Assembly (NCBI RefSeq): GCF_003206135.1
Contig: NZ_PZJT01000002.1
Span: 234,483-298,482 of the forward strand
DNA from: Salinicola salarius
GTDB taxonomy: Bacteria; Pseudomonadota; Gammaproteobacteria; Pseudomonadales; Halomonadaceae
Direction of reading: 5' to 3'
Length of the DNA stretch: 64,000 bases
Part shown: positions 38,113-48,153 of the stretch, piece by piece
Layout: the number at the start of each line of letters is the position of its first letter
How positions within the stretch are numbered: the stretch's first letter is position 1
The notes under the pieces: generated by a model
What the model was told of the DNA's origin: nothing
Database searches by the model: none
Seen by the model: only the letters and a program-made list of their open reading frames with translations
Position numbers and translations under genes: made by a program

Positions 38113-39122
38113 CGCCGATCGAGCGCGCCTGGTATCGCGGATCGCGATGGCTGACGCTGCTGGCGCCGCTGGAAGCGCTTTACCGACAGATCGTCGTGCG
38201 TCGCCAAGAGGCCTACCGCGAAGGTCGTCGCGAGGTCTGGCAGCCGCCGGTCCCGGTGGTCGTCGTGGGCAATCTGTCGGTGGGTGGCACCGGCAAATCG
38301 CCGCTGGTTGCCTGGCTGGTGCGCTGGCTGACGGACAATGGCTGGCGGCCGGGCATCGTCTCTCGGGGGTACGGCGGCAAGGCCCCATCCTATCCGCTGG
38401 CGGTGACGAGCCAGACGCCCGTGGCGCTGAGCGGTGACGAACCGTTGATGCTGGCACAGCAGACCGGCGCGCCGCTGGCCGTCGATCCCGATCGGCCGCG
38501 GGCGGCACGCTGGCTCACCGAACATTCCCGTTGCAACATTCTGATCGCCGACGACGGTCTGCAGCACTACGCCCTGGGGCGATCGCTGGAACTGGTCGTC
38601 GTCGACGGCGTGCGAGGATTCGGCAATCGCCACTGCCTGCCGCGAGGCCCCTTGCGGGAACCGTTGCAGCGCCTGGCCGACGCCGACGCGCTGATCGGCA
38701 ACGGCGGTACGGCATCGCTTGCCAGCACCGACGGTGAAGGCGTCCCGCGCTTTTCGATGACCCTCGTGCCGACGGCGTGGCGCCACCTGGTCAGCGGCGA
38801 GCGCTACTCGGTCGAGCAGCCGCCGTTCGGGCTCGATCGCCCCGTTGCGGCACTGGCGGGAATCGGGCATCCGCAACGATTCTTCGACACGCTCGAGGCG
38901 CTGGGCGTGCCTCATGAAGGGATCGCGTTCGGCGATCATCATCAGTTTTCCGTCGCCGATTTGCCCGCTGCCCCGAGAGTCGTGGTCATGACCGCGAAGG
39001 ATGCGGTCAAATGTACCGGCTTCGCCGACGACCGTTGCTGGGTGCTGGATGTCGAGGCAGCACCCGAACCGGCCTTCGCCGAGTGGTGGGCCGAGCGAGT
39101 CGAGGGTTGGGCGCGATCCTAG
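38109..39122 (+). CDS. lpxK: Tetraacyldisaccharide 4'-kinase LpxK
   Basis: A 337-residue membrane-associated kinase that phosphorylates the 4' position of the lipid A disaccharide. The P-loop is GNLSVGGTGKSPLVAWL near residues 53-69, and DDGLQHYAL and GFGNRHCLPRGPLREP follow. The GTG start overlaps the msbA stop and has AGGAGG at 38100-38105. The length is normal. Confidence 0.95.
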   Translation: MTPIERAWYRGSRWLTLLAPLEALYRQIVVRRQEAYREGRREVWQPPVPVVVVGNLSVGGTGKSPLVAWLVRWLTDNGWRPGIVSRGYGGKAPSYPLAVTSQTPVALSGDEPLMLAQQTGAPLAVDPDRPRAARWLTEHSRCNILIADDGLQHYALGRSLELVVVDGVRGFGNRHCLPRGPLREPLQRLADADALIGNGGTASLASTDGEGVPRFSMTLVPTAWRHLVSGERYSVEQPPFGLDRPVAALAGIGHPQRFFDTLEALGVPHEGIAFGDHHQFSVADLPAAPRVVVMTAKDAVKCTGFADDRCWVLDVEAAPEPAFAEWWAERVEGWARS

Positions 39123-39276
39123 GTGCTGTCTGAAAAGTCGACGAGCGAAGGCCAGGCAAGGCAAAAATCGGCGAAAGCGCGGATTTACGGGGTATAAATG
39201 AGCATTTTGACCGGGCTGGCGCTCCAGCCGATTTTTAACGCCGCATGGGCGAGCGCAGTACTTTTCAGACAGACCC
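39122..39276. repeat. Dispersed-type inverted-repeat element (~155 bp, MITE-like)
   Basis: Perfect 13-base inverted ends, CTGTCTGAAAAGT (39126-39138) and ACTTTTCAGACAG (39260-39272), bound the element, and inner inverted repeats AAAAATCGGC (39163-39172) and GCCGATTTTT (39227-39236) make a second stem. I remember elements of this type as common intergenic repeats in Halomonas and relatives. It starts on the base after the lpxK stop codon. No transposase is encoded. Only one copy is in the window. Confidence 0.75.
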
Positions 39277-39293
39277 TAGATACCCTCTCTTCT

Positions 39294-39361
39294 CTGCCAT
39301 GTAAGCCTCACTGGCATGGAAGCCCCTCTGGAATGAAAGCCCCTCTGGCATGCAGGCGTCG
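39294..39361. repeat. Degenerate tandem repeat, 17-bp unit, 4 copies
   Basis: Four 17-base units stand in exact register: 39294-39310, 39311-39327 (CTGGCATGGAAGCCCCT), 39328-39344 (CTGGAATGAAAGCCCCT) and 39345-39361. The middle two differ at two positions and the outer ones more. The array occupies the spacer upstream of the Trm112-like gene. Confidence 0.8.
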
Positions 39362-39448
39362 ATGGCGCGATCATGGTCGCAGATTTCCGCGGGTCGTTTT
39401 CGTCTGGCTCGTGGTGGCGTACACAGGCATCGTTGATAAGGAAGAATC

Positions 39449-39649
39449 ATGGATAAGGAATTGATGGCAATGCTGATCTGTCCGGTCAGCCACAGTGAAC
39501 TGACCTACGATCGCGAGCGTCAGGAGCTCAAGAGTTCGGTCAGCGGGCTGGCCTATCCGGTTCGGGACGGGATCCCGGTGATGCTGGAAAACGAAGCCCG
39601 TGTGATGTCGACCGAGGAGAAGCTCGGCAAGGCAGCGCCGGCACCATGA
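39449..39649 (+). CDS. Trm112-family protein (YcaR-like)
   Basis: A 66-residue protein of the UPF0434/Trm112 type: [19 protein letters not shown] followed by [13 protein letters not shown]. Only one cysteine remains of the zinc ribbon seen in some relatives. In E. coli the homologue ycaR lies in the same place before kdsB. The start has AAGGA upstream, and it overlaps kdsB by four bases. Function is not established. Confidence 0.88.
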   Translation: MDKELMAMLICPVSHSELTYDRERQELKSSVSGLAYPVRDGIPVMLENEARVMSTEEKLGKAAPAP

Positions 39650-40434
39650 ATGATTTCGTGGTGGTGATTCCTGCTCGGTATGGGTCCAGCCGCCTCCCGG
39701 GCAAGCCGCTGATGGACATCGATGGCTTGCCCATGGTCCAGCACGTGTGGATGAGAGCCAATGACAGCGGCGCCTCGCGTATCGTGATCGCGACCGACGA
39801 CGCCCGCATCGAGCAGGCCGCCCGGGCATTCGGCGCCGAGGTGGTGATGACTCGCGATGATCACCCTTCGGGCACCGATCGCCTGGCCGAAGTGGCCGCC
39901 AGGCTGCAATTGCCTGACGAGACCATCGTCGTCAACGTGCAGGGTGACGAGCCGTTGCTGCCGGCCAGCGCGATCGACCGTGTCGCCGCGCGGCTCGCGG
40001 CGGACGGCCGGGCGTCCGTATCGACGCTGGCCGAGCCGATCCATGACGTGGATACGCTGTTCAACCCGAACGTGGTCAAGGTCGTCACCGACCTGACGGG
40101 GCGGGCGCTCTATTTCTCGAGGGCGCCGATTCCCTGGGATCGCAACGCCTGGAAGACCCAGCCGCCGACGCTGCTGGAGACGGATGCCTGGTTGCGCCAT
40201 ATCGGTCTCTACGCCTATCGCGCCGGATTCCTGGCCGAGTATGTCAATTGGCAGCCGGCACCGCTGGAGCAGCTCGAACAGCTCGAACAGTTGAGAGCGC
40301 TGCAGCACGGTCATCTCATTCAGGTGGCAACGGTCACGTCGTCGCTGCCTGGCGGTGTCGACACGCTGGAGGACTTGGAGCGCGTGCGTCAGCATTTTGC
40401 GCGACTAAGTGACGAGAAGCGGAGCGAGGCATGA
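39646..40434 (+). CDS. kdsB: 3-deoxy-manno-octulosonate cytidylyltransferase KdsB
   Basis: A 262-residue enzyme that activates Kdo as CMP-Kdo for LPS inner core synthesis. The nucleotide-binding N-terminus is [15 protein letters not shown], followed by [18 protein letters not shown] and [11 protein letters not shown], all diagnostic. It overlaps both neighbours by four bases, forming a tight Trm112-kdsB-ptp-murB operon. Confidence 0.96.
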   Translation: MNDFVVVIPARYGSSRLPGKPLMDIDGLPMVQHVWMRANDSGASRIVIATDDARIEQAARAFGAEVVMTRDDHPSGTDRLAEVAARLQLPDETIVVNVQGDEPLLPASAIDRVAARLAADGRASVSTLAEPIHDVDTLFNPNVVKVVTDLTGRALYFSRAPIPWDRNAWKTQPPTLLETDAWLRHIGLYAYRAGFLAEYVNWQPAPLEQLEQLEQLRALQHGHLIQVATVTSSLPGGVDTLEDLERVRQHFARLSDEKRSEA

Positions 40435-40925
40435 GCGATTCGCGTCCCGAATGGCGAATCCTGTTCGTCTGCATGGGCAATATCTGCCGATCGCCTACGG
40501 CCGAAGGCATGCTGAGGAAGCGACTGGAAGATGAGGGTATCGCCGACCGCGTGGCGGTGGACTCCTGTGGTACCGGCGCCTGGCACGTGGGCCAGCCGCC
40601 GGACCCGCGCGCGCTCCGGGCCGCCACCGACCGGGGCATCGACCTTCGTGAATTGCGCGGGCGCCAGCTGACCGTCGAGGACTTCGAGCGGTTCGACGAG
40701 ATCCTGGTGATGGACAGCGACAATCTCGCGGGCGCGCTCGCGCTGCAGCCGGCTGGCAGCCGGGCTCGCGTATCGCGCTTGCTGCATTACGCCGGGCAGC
40801 CCGATGAGGACGTGCCGGACCCCTATTTCGGCGGCGAAGCCGGGTTTCAGCAGGTATTGGACCAATTGGAAGACGCCGTGGAAGGGCTCGTGGCATCGTT
40901 GCGTCAGCGGCTGGGTATCCTCTGA
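40431..40925 (+). CDS. Low-molecular-weight protein-tyrosine phosphatase
   Basis: A 164-residue phosphatase. The P-loop CMGNICR gives nucleophile C14 and R20 (C-x5-R), and the general acid is the Asp in VPDPYFGG. The size is normal for the Wzb/PtpA class. It lies between kdsB and murB with four-base and one-base overlaps, as in Pseudomonas, so it is co-expressed with envelope synthesis genes. Its physiological substrate cannot be read from sequence. Confidence 0.92.
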   Translation: MSDSRPEWRILFVCMGNICRSPTAEGMLRKRLEDEGIADRVAVDSCGTGAWHVGQPPDPRALRAATDRGIDLRELRGRQLTVEDFERFDEILVMDSDNLAGALALQPAGSRARVSRLLHYAGQPDEDVPDPYFGGEAGFQQVLDQLEDAVEGLVASLRQRLGIL

Positions 40926-41965
40926 TGCGGGAAGCCGAGGTTGACGGTCTGGAGGTCGATCATGATCTCTCCGATGCCAATACGCTGGCGTTACCCAGCC
41001 GGGCAGCGCGTTTCTGGCGCGCCCGGACCGAAGGTGAGGTCGTGCAGGGGCTGCAATTGGCCAACGAGCACGGGTGGGAGATGACGGTGCTGGGCGGCGG
41101 CAGCAATGTGCTGTTGCCACGCCGTATCGAGGGGCTCACGCTGCGTGCGGATCTCGAAGACGTGTCGTTCGCGTCGGGTCGCGGCGATGCGGTTCATGTC
41201 GAAGTCGGTGCCGGGGTCGGCTGGCACGCGCTGGTCGAATCCTGTGTCGAGCGCGAGCTATGGGGAATCGAGAATCTTGCCTTGATTCCCGGATTGGCCG
41301 GCGCTGCGCCGATCCAGAATATCGGCGCGTACGGTGTCGAGATCGCCGACGTGCTGGATTGGGTCGAGCTCGTGGACCGGCGGGACGGCAGGCGGCATCG
41401 CCTGGATCGCGAGGCTTGCGAGCTGGGCTATCGCGATAGTGTGTTCAAGCGCGAGCTGGCGAATCAGGTCGTCATTACCCGGCTTGGTCTGACGCTCTCC
41501 TCGCGTCCCGCGCCCAGGCTCGATTACGGGGCGCTGAGTGAGCATGTGACCGCGCCTGCAAGCGCGCGGGATGTCTTCACGGCCGTCTGCGCCATACGTC
41601 GTGAGAAGCTGCCCGATCCTGCACATACGCCCAATGCCGGCAGCTTTTTCAAGAACCCGTTCGTCTCCGAGGCCCAGGCGTCTCGCCTGCTGTCACGGAT
41701 GCCGTCGATGCCGCACTATCCGCAGCCGGATGGGCGGGTGAAGCTGGCCGCAGGTTGGCTGATCGATCAGTGTGGACTGAAAGGGTACCGGCAAGGCAGT
41801 TTTGGCGTTCATGATCGCCAGGCCTTGGTGCTGGTCCACTTCGGCGGCGGGACGCTGGAAGGGCTATTGGCCTTTGCCGACCAGATCGTTGAGGCCGTTC
41901 ATGCCCGGTTCGAGGTGGCGCTGGAGCGCGAGCCGCGCTGGGTCGGGGAGCGCTCGGCCGGGTAG
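40925..41965 (+). CDS. murB: UDP-N-acetylenolpyruvoylglucosamine reductase MurB
   Basis: A 346-residue FAD enzyme reducing UDP-GlcNAc-enolpyruvate to UDP-MurNAc in peptidoglycan synthesis. The FAD motif is VLGGGSNVLLP, the region PGLAGAAPIQNIGAYGVEI is conserved, the catalytic Ser is in NAGSFFKNP, and the C-terminal Glu lies in the REPRWVGE segment. It is the longer E. coli-like type I form. Its start overlaps the phosphatase stop by one base. Confidence 0.96.
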   Translation: MREAEVDGLEVDHDLSDANTLALPSRAARFWRARTEGEVVQGLQLANEHGWEMTVLGGGSNVLLPRRIEGLTLRADLEDVSFASGRGDAVHVEVGAGVGWHALVESCVERELWGIENLALIPGLAGAAPIQNIGAYGVEIADVLDWVELVDRRDGRRHRLDREACELGYRDSVFKRELANQVVITRLGLTLSSRPAPRLDYGALSEHVTAPASARDVFTAVCAIRREKLPDPAHTPNAGSFFKNPFVSEAQASRLLSRMPSMPHYPQPDGRVKLAAGWLIDQCGLKGYRQGSFGVHDRQALVLVHFGGGTLEGLLAFADQIVEAVHARFEVALEREPRWVGERSAG

Positions 41966-42053
41966 CGAGCGTGGTGACAGAGCAAAATGGCCGAGAGAGG
42001 TAACGTCCTCGAAGAGGCTAATCTCCCGAGACAGACGCTGGCGAGCGGCCAAG

Positions 42054-42084
42054 AAAAAGCCCAGACAATATTGTCTGGGCTTTT
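42054..42084. terminator. Bidirectional terminator between murB and rne
   Basis: AAAAGCCCAGACAA pairs perfectly with TTGTCTGGGCTTTT around TA. The A and T tracts let it work from both sides, ending the murB operon and the converging rne transcript. Confidence 0.92.
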
Positions 42085-42112
42085 CGCTTTCTACGGCAGC
42101 TGTCGTGACCGA

Positions 42113-45100
42113 TCAGCTATCGTTCTGGCCGGACTCGCGACGACGCTTTTCACGCGGGTCGTTGTGGGCCCGACGACGACGTGGCCGACGTGGCTCGCTG
42201 CTGCCTTCTTCGCCGGAAGCGTCGGCACTCGGCGTCTTGGCTGCCGACGCAGACTCGCTGGATTCAGCGTTGTCGGGTGTCGCATCTGCCGCTTGGTGGT
42301 CGCCGGCTTCGACCTGGCTGGATGCCGTGTCCGGTGTCGTCGGCTCGGTTGCTGCGGCGCTGGCGGTCTCGGAAGCCGGTGCCTGCTCCTGGGCCTCGGA
42401 TGAAGCCGGCACGGCAGACGACAGCATGGTCGTGCCTGCAACCGGCGTTGCTGGCGCTTCCTGAGCCTTTTCTACGCCAGCTTCGCGCTCGGCCGCTGAC
42501 TTCGCCTTCGCAACCGGCTCGTCCTTCTCGCCAGCAATTGCGCCTTCAGCGGCCGCCGCCGGTACGTCGGCGTTCGATATGCTGCCAGCGGCCGAGGATG
42601 CCGCCTTTTCCGGCTGCGGCGTACGATCACGCTTCTGACGAGACGATTCTTCGCGAGATTGCGCCGGCTTGGGCTCGGCTGGCGTCTCCGACGAAGAGGA
42701 TTCGCTCGCTTGTGCCGCCGTTGCCTCCTGGCGGGGCCCTTCGGGTTTGGCGTCGTCAGCGGTCGTCCTGGTCGCGACATCGGGCTTACCGTCGCTTGGC
42801 GGCGTGGCAGGCGCTTCCGCGGGACGCTCGGCGGATTCCGCCGTCGTCTCGGCAACATCGGCGGCTGCGCTCATCGGCTGGCTGGCGGTCGGGGTGGCGT
42901 CCGCCTTGCCGACGTCTGCTTCCTGCCGCTGGGCAGTCTTGCTCGGCGCCGTGTCGGTCTGGTCAGCCTGGGGCTTCTCGGCGGCCAGTGGCTTTTCGGC
43001 AGCTACCGGCTTCCCGGCCGACTGCTCAACAGGCTTCGTATCCGCATTCGTATCTGCCTTGGGAGCCGCGGGCGTGGCCGTGGGCTTGTCGTCCTGTACC
43101 GACGGCTGCGGTGCCGTGGAGGCCTTGGTCTCGACGTTCGTCTTCGCCTCGTCGGTCGCCTTGGCTTCACCGGTTGCCTTGGGCTCAGCAGCCGTCTTTG
43201 CCTCGCCGGCCGTCTTGGCTTCGTCAGTTGCCTTGGCTTCGACTGCCTTGGCCTTGGCTTCAACCGAGTCGTCGGCTGCGGTCGGTGTCGCTGCCTCGGC
43301 CGCGCTGGTATCCGTCGGCGCCTCGGCCTGCAGACGCTGCTGCTCTTCGACCGCCGCCGGATTCAGCGCATGCTTGCGCGAGCGATTGCGCGGATTGTTG
43401 CGCGTGCGCTTCGGCTTGCTGTCGACGGCTTCCGTCGCGGCGGCTGGTGCCGTCTCGCGGGTCTCGGTGCGCGAAGGCTTGACGTCGCTGGACGGCTTGC
43501 TGCTGTCGGGCTTCGAGGTGTCGTTACGCCGATCGTTAGCTGTTTTATCGGCTTTTTCGGCCTTGTCGGCTTTTTCGACCTTATCGCTACTGCGGTTATC
43601 CGGGCGGCTCTCCTGCCGATTATCCTGGCGCGGCTGACGAGGCTGGCCCTGACGGTCGTCCTGGCTGCGGCGCCGGCGGTTATTACCTTGCCGATTGCCG
43701 TTGTCGTTGCGACTGTTGCCGTCGTTCCGGGAATTGCTGTCGCTACGAGCGTTGTCGGCGGTTTTGGCGTTGCCGTCGTTGCGCTTGGCGCCGCCGTCAC
43801 GATCGTTCTTCTGGGAAGGCGAGCGCGACGGGCGTGAATTGCTCGCGCCGTTGCTGCCGCTGGCGCCGCCACGGGGCGTGCTCGTCGATTGGCCGCCGCT
43901 ATTGGCGCTTTGGCCTCGCTGGCTGGCTGTGCCATTCGGCTTCGAAACTTCTTCGTCGGCACGGTGACGTCCGAACAGACCACGGAAGAGCTGCAGCAGG
44001 CCGCCGGAACTCTGACCCTGCTGAGAAGTCGCGGTGGACGGCGTCGGCGCACTGGGTGCACTCGGTACTTCCGGTACCTTCTCCGGCTCCTGGTGGAGCG
44101 AGTCCGGGGCAGGTGCGGTGTGCTGAACGGTCTGCACGGCGGCCTGAGTGCGCTGAATCGGCTTGGCGAGCGTCGTCTCCGGCTCCTTGAGCAGTTCGCT
44201 GTCGACGGAAAGTTCGAAGCTCGACTTGGTGTCGTCGCCGTCTTCGGAAACGTGATCATCGCGGAAACGCTGGACTTCGTAGTGCGGCGTATCCATTTCC
44301 GGATTCGGCAGCAGCAGAACCTTGACGCCCTGGCGGCGCTCGATGTCGGAGAGCACGTTGCGCTTCTCGTTGAGCAGATAGGTCGCCACGGGTACCGGCA
44401 GGATGGCGCGAATCTGGGCGCTGCGCTCCTTCATTGCCTCTTCTTCGATCAGGCGCAGGATCGACAGTGCAATGGAACGTACGTCGCGGATGGTGCCCTG
44501 ACCATCACAGCGGGGGCAGACGACGCCGCTGGTCTCGCCGAGAGAGGGGCGCAGACGCTGGCGCGACATTTCCATCAGGCCGAAGCGCGAGATGCGGCCG
44601 ATCTGGACGCGTGCGCGATCGAGCTTGAGTGCATCACGCACGCGATTCTCGACTTCGCGCTGATTGCGCGCGGGCGACATGTCGATGAAGTCGATGACGA
44701 CCAGACCGCCAATATCCCGCAGACGCAGCTGGCGGGCGATCTCGTCGGACGCTTCCAGGTTGGTCTGCAGGGCGGTCTCTTCGATATCGGCACCGCGGGT
44801 AGCGCGTGCCGAGTTGATGTCGATGGAAACCAGCGCTTCGGTGTGATCGATGACGACCGAGCCGCCGGAGGGCAGTTTGACTTCGCGCTGATAGGCCGTC
44901 TCGATCTGGGATTCGATCTGGAAGCGCGAGAACAGCGGTACGTCGTCGGTGTAGAACTTGATCTTCTGCTGGTAGGACGGCATGACCTGGCGAATGAAGC
45001 TGAGGGCTTCTTCATGCACGTCCTTGCTGTCGATCAGCACCTCGCCGATATCCTGGCGCAGGTAGTCGCGCATGGCGCGAATGATGACGTTCGACTCGCG

Positions 45101-45718
45101 GTAGATCAGGAAGGGGGCCGGCCGCTTGACCGCTTCGGTCGTGATGGCGTCCCACACTTGCGCCAGGTAGTCGAGGTCCCACTGCAGCTCTTCCGGCGAG
45201 CGGCCGATACCCGCAGTGCGCACGATGACGCCCATCTTGTCGGGAAGCGTCAGCTGGCCCATGGCCTCCTTGAGCTGGCTGCGCTCTTCACCCTCGATAC
45301 GACGAGAGATGCCGCCGGCGCGAGGATTGTTGGGCATCAGGACCAGAAAGCGGCCGGCCAGGCTGACGAAGGTCGTCAGCGCCGCGCCCTTGTTGCCGCG
45401 TTCTTCCTTGTCGACCTGGACGATGACTTCCTGGCCTTCCTTCAGGACTTCCTTGATGTTCGGCCGGCCTGACGGCTCCTTGGAGAAGTACTCGCGAGAG
45501 ATCTCCTTGAGCGGCAGGAAACCGTGACGTTCCGCGCCGAAGTCGACGAAGGCCGCTTCCAGGCTGGGTTCGACGCGAGTGATCTTGCCTCGATAGATGT
45601 TGGCTTTCTTCTGCTCCCGGGCACCGGATTCGATGTCCAGGTCGTAAAGGCGTTGTCCATCGACGAGTGCGACGCGCAGCTCTTCGGGCTGTGTCGCGTT
45701 GATGAGCATTCTTTTCAT
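42113..45718 (-). CDS. rne: Ribonuclease E
   Basis: A 1201-residue endoribonuclease central to mRNA decay and rRNA processing. The start [21 protein letters not shown] matches E. coli RNase E at residue 1. The catalytic half has the S1 domain ([13 protein letters not shown]), metal aspartates in [13 protein letters not shown] and [10 protein letters not shown], and the zinc link CPRCDGQG. Near residue 570 [14 protein letters not shown] is an amphipathic membrane-targeting helix at the same position as in E. coli. The rest is disordered scaffold: an Arg/Asn-rich RNA-binding stretch (about 600-760), then an Ala/Lys/Glu/Thr-rich tail with repeats at about 820-863. Likely autoregulated through its long leader. 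Confidence 0.96.
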   Translation of the reverse strand: MKRMLINATQPEELRVALVDGQRLYDLDIESGAREQKKANIYRGKITRVEPSLEAAFVDFGAERHGFLPLKEISREYFSKEPSGRPNIKEVLKEGQEVIVQVDKEERGNKGAALTTFVSLAGRFLVLMPNNPRAGGISRRIEGEERSQLKEAMGQLTLPDKMGVIVRTAGIGRSPEELQWDLDYLAQVWDAITTEAVKRPAPFLIYRESNVIIRAMRDYLRQDIGEVLIDSKDVHEEALSFIRQVMPSYQQKIKFYTDDVPLFSRFQIESQIETAYQREVKLPSGGSVVIDHTEALVSIDINSARATRGADIEETALQTNLEASDEIARQLRLRDIGGLVVIDFIDMSPARNQREVENRVRDALKLDRARVQIGRISRFGLMEMSRQRLRPSLGETSGVVCPRCDGQGTIRDVRSIALSILRLIEEEAMKERSAQIRAILPVPVATYLLNEKRNVLSDIERRQGVKVLLLPNPEMDTPHYEVQRFRDDHVSEDGDDTKSSFELSVDSELLKEPETTLAKPIQRTQAAVQTVQHTAPAPDSLHQEPEKVPEVPSAPSAPTPSTATSQQGQSSGGLLQLFRGLFGRHRADEEVSKPNGTASQRGQSANSGGQSTSTPRGGASGSNGASNSRPSRSPSQKNDRDGGAKRNDGNAKTADNARSDSNSRNDGNSRNDNGNRQGNNRRRRSQDDRQGQPRQPRQDNRQESRPDNRSSDKVEKADKAEKADKTANDRRNDTSKPDSSKPSSDVKPSRTETRETAPAAATEAVDSKPKRTRNNPRNRSRKHALNPAAVEEQQRLQAEAPTDTSAAEAATPTAADDSVEAKAKAVEAKATDEAKTAGEAKTAAEPKATGEAKATDEAKTNVETKASTAPQPSVQDDKPTATPAAPKADTNADTKPVEQSAGKPVAAEKPLAAEKPQADQTDTAPSKTAQRQEADVGKADATPTASQPMSAAADVAETTAESAERPAEAPATPPSDGKPDVATRTTADDAKPEGPRQEATAAQASESSSSETPAEPKPAQSREESSRQKRDRTPQPEKAASSAAGSISNADVPAAAAEGAIAGEKDEPVAKAKSAAEREAGVEKAQEAPATPVAGTTMLSSAVPASSEAQEQAPASETASAAATEPTTPDTASSQVEAGDHQAADATPDNAESSESASAAKTPSADASGEEGSSEPRRPRRRRAHNDPREKRRRESGQNDS

Positions 45719-46374
45719 ACGGTCTCGCTAATTGAGCGTGCCGGTGGAAGGCGTGCTGCAATCGGCGACGACGAACCGCTAGCGGTCGTGCTGTGCTCGC
45801 GCACATGGGTGGAGCGACCCGGCAGGGCAAACAAGCGCGGCGTGTGTCAGAACGGGTTCAACGTGCAACACGTGCGAAACCCGCGTCAGGGACTCGAGGA
45901 GGAGGTCCGAAAATCGCTTGTCACGTGGCACGAAATGCCCATTGATGCGAGTTCGAGTCGACGCTCGTCGAGCCCAGTAACGTGCCTGCTCATTGCCATT
46001 ACATCTTTGCTGTCGTTACCTGCTTTTATCGGGTGCTACACGAACATGGGTCGAGTACGAAACGGTGGCAGGACATGTCACGGTGCGCTTTTTCGTTGGC
46101 GCATCCGGTCCTGCAGACTGCCGTCTATATCACTTGGCATTGTTCGGTTCGGCGACGCCTTCCACTGGTACCTGTGGATTTTCCCGCGAGTCTGGCGAGC
46201 TGAGACTGTCAGTCGCGCCGTCGAGTCGAGGGTCTGGCGTTCCAAACGTGTTTTGATCATTCCAGCAGCCGTGAGCGGTAGGCTTCGTTAACTCTCTGGA
46301 AGATCGAGACATTTTTTCACTTCGGCCAGCGTATCCAGTGGCTGGCGCCTGAACGGGCAGAGCCCACCGAGTGA
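45719..46374 (-). other. Long 5' leader of rne (about 655 bases)
   Basis: From the predicted promoter to the rne start there are about 655 bases with no credible gene. E. coli rne has a 361-base leader whose hairpins let RNase E control its own mRNA. The leader here is longer and contains several short inverted repeats (for example GACCGCTAGCGGTTC near 45777), but I could not match it to the E. coli hp2/hp3 elements by eye. Confidence 0.5.
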
Positions 46375-46380
46375 GCTCGC

Positions 46381-46410
46381 AATATAACAGTAATGCCGAG
46401 GCAGCGGCAA
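46381..46410 (-). promoter_or_regulatory. Predicted sigma70 promoter of rne
   Basis: On the minus strand TTGCCG (46410-46405) and TATATT (46386-46381) are 18 bases apart; the -35 matches four and the -10 five of six consensus bases. This is the best promoter in the 780-base divergent region on this strand. Confidence 0.5.
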
Positions 46411-46498
46411 TTGAGCTCGCGCTGCCGGTGCGGTGCGTTAGAATGGCGCCCGGCGGCGCGCGGGTGTCGCCATGGAGCGCTGTCGAGGGGAGTCAAGC

Positions 46499-47446
46499 AT
46501 GGCCGAAGGCCAGGAAGTTCAGTTCATCGAGGTCAGCGAGTCGCAGCATGGGCAGCGAATCGACAATTTCTTGCGCACGCGGCTCAAGGGGGCGCCGAAG
46601 TCGTTGATCTACCGCATCGTTCGCAAGGGCGAGGTGCGCGTCAACAAGAAGCGCATCAAGGCGGATTATCGCGTCCAGGCCGGCGATGTCGTCCGTGTGC
46701 CGCCGTTGCGGCTGGCGCCGGAAAGCGCCGTCAAGGAAGCCAGCGAAAGCCTGCGTAACCTGCTGGCCGGCAGTGTCGTCATCGAAGGCCCTGACTGGCT
46801 GGTGATCAACAAGCCTTCCGGGCTGGCGGTACATGGCGGGAGCGGGGTCAAGATCGGACTGATCGAGGCGCTGCGCCAGGTGCGGGAAGACCTGGATTTT
46901 CTCGAGCTCGTTCATCGTCTCGACCGCGATACCTCGGGCTGTCTGCTGCTGGCGAAGAATCGTGAATCGCTGCTGTCTCTCAACACCGCGCTGCGCGAGC
47001 GTCGCATGGAGAAGGGCTATCTGGCGCTGGTCCAGGGGCGCTGGCCGGCGCGTCGCGATTACGTCAGTGCGCGGCTGGAACGCTATGACGCCGGTAACGG
47101 CGAGCGACGAGTGCGGGTGGATGACGGCGGCAAGGTGTCGCGGACGCGCTTCGCCGTGCGGGAAACGTTCCCGAAGGTCACGCTGGTCGAGGCGGAGCCG
47201 GTCACTGGTCGCACTCATCAGATTCGTGTTCATGCCGCTCATGCCGGTCACCCGCTGCTAGGCGACGACAAGTACGGCAGCGCCGAGGGAGCCTATCTTG
47301 CACGCTCCCTGCGCCTGGATCGGCTGTTCCTCCATGCGCTGACGCTGACTTTTCCTGACCCCAAGACCGGCCGTCTGGTGCAGGCGAGAGCGCCGCTGGA
47401 ACCGGGATTGGAAAAGGTGCTGGAGCGTGCCCGTCATGGCGGTTGA
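46499..47446 (+). CDS. rluC: 23S rRNA pseudouridine synthase RluC
   Basis: A 315-residue pseudouridine synthase acting on 23S rRNA (positions 955, 2504 and 2580 in E. coli). It has an N-terminal S4 RNA-binding domain and the catalytic motif HRLDRDTSG; the catalytic residue is D144, the same number as in E. coli RluC. ATG 46499 follows GGGGAG at six to seven bases. A TAGAAT at 46439-46444 may be its -10 element. Divergent from rne, a conserved arrangement. Confidence 0.95.
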   Translation: MAEGQEVQFIEVSESQHGQRIDNFLRTRLKGAPKSLIYRIVRKGEVRVNKKRIKADYRVQAGDVVRVPPLRLAPESAVKEASESLRNLLAGSVVIEGPDWLVINKPSGLAVHGGSGVKIGLIEALRQVREDLDFLELVHRLDRDTSGCLLLAKNRESLLSLNTALRERRMEKGYLALVQGRWPARRDYVSARLERYDAGNGERRVRVDDGGKVSRTRFAVRETFPKVTLVEAEPVTGRTHQIRVHAAHAGHPLLGDDKYGSAEGAYLARSLRLDRLFLHALTLTFPDPKTGRLVQARAPLEPGLEKVLERARHGG

Positions 47447-48140
47447 AACGAGCGCGGTCGAAATGCTGCCGGGCCAGGCGTCCCGGCGCTGCCGTTATTC
47501 GCTGGTCATCTTCGACTGGGATGGCACTCTGATGGATTCCGCGGCGCGTATCGTCGCCTGCATGCAGGCCGCTGCGCGTGAACTGCAATGGCCGGTGCCG
47601 GATGATGCTGCCGTTCGCGACATTATCGGGCTAGGGCTGCCCGAAGCGGTCGCCGTACTGTTTCCGGGCGTGACGCTTTCGGAGCAGGATCGGTTGCGCG
47701 AAGTCTATGGTCACCAGTTTCGGGCCGTCGATCGGATACCGACGCCATTCTTTCCCGGCGTAGCCGAGGGTATCCGGCGCTTGCGGGATGATGCTGCATG
47801 CCGGCTGGCGGTCGCGACCGGGAAAAGTCGCCGCGGGCTGGATCGTGTCTTCGGTCACGAATCCTGCGGTAACTGGTTCGTTGCCAGTCGCACCGCCGAT
47901 CTCACCCGCTCCAAGCCGCATCCTCTGATGCTGGAAGAGCTGGTGGCCGAGTGTGGCGTGCCGGTGGCCGAGGCGGTCATGGTCGGAGATACCGAATATG
48001 ATCTGGAGATGGCCAGGGCCATCGGCATGGATCGCGTCGCGGTGACCTACGGAGTTCACGAGCGTCAGCGGCTGATGCGTAGCGAGCCGCAATTCGTTGC
48101 CGACGACTTTTCATCGGTCGTCGAGTGGCTGCTGGCTTGA
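47436..48140 (+). CDS. HAD-superfamily phosphatase (phosphoglycolate phosphatase-like)
   Basis: A 234-residue HAD hydrolase. Motif I is VIFDWDGTLMDS, motif II VATGK, motif III KPHP with VMVGDTEYDLEMA. It overlaps the end of rluC by 11 bases; ATG 47436 has GGAG ten bases before it and is preferred to GTG 47427. The rluC-HAD-sppA order is shared with Pseudomonas and other gammaproteobacteria. The substrate is not known; Gph is only the nearest named relative. Confidence 0.9.
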   Translation: MAVETSAVEMLPGQASRRCRYSLVIFDWDGTLMDSAARIVACMQAAARELQWPVPDDAAVRDIIGLGLPEAVAVLFPGVTLSEQDRLREVYGHQFRAVDRIPTPFFPGVAEGIRRLRDDAACRLAVATGKSRRGLDRVFGHESCGNWFVASRTADLTRSKPHPLMLEELVAECGVPVAEAVMVGDTEYDLEMARAIGMDRVAVTYGVHERQRLMRSEPQFVADDFSSVVEWLLA

Positions 48141-48153
48141 GAGCGTCGTTGTC

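Noticed and set aside
34500..38508. Long minus-strand frames (about 600 and 700 codons) opposite comEC and msbA-lpxK
   Set aside because: Both are mirror frames of well-identified membrane protein genes. They are proline/arginine/glutamine-rich and carry no family motifs.
39001..39201. A 66-codon plus-strand frame ending in GFTGYK at the lpxK end
   Set aside because: It runs from lpxK in another frame into the inverted-repeat element. Short frames ending this way come from the repeat itself and are a known source of false gene calls.
40260..40300. [10 protein letters not shown] repeat in KdsB as a possible expansion
   Set aside because: Alignment with remembered E. coli KdsB (PLEHIEMLEQLRVL) shows the same length, so nothing was inserted; it is ordinary helix composition.
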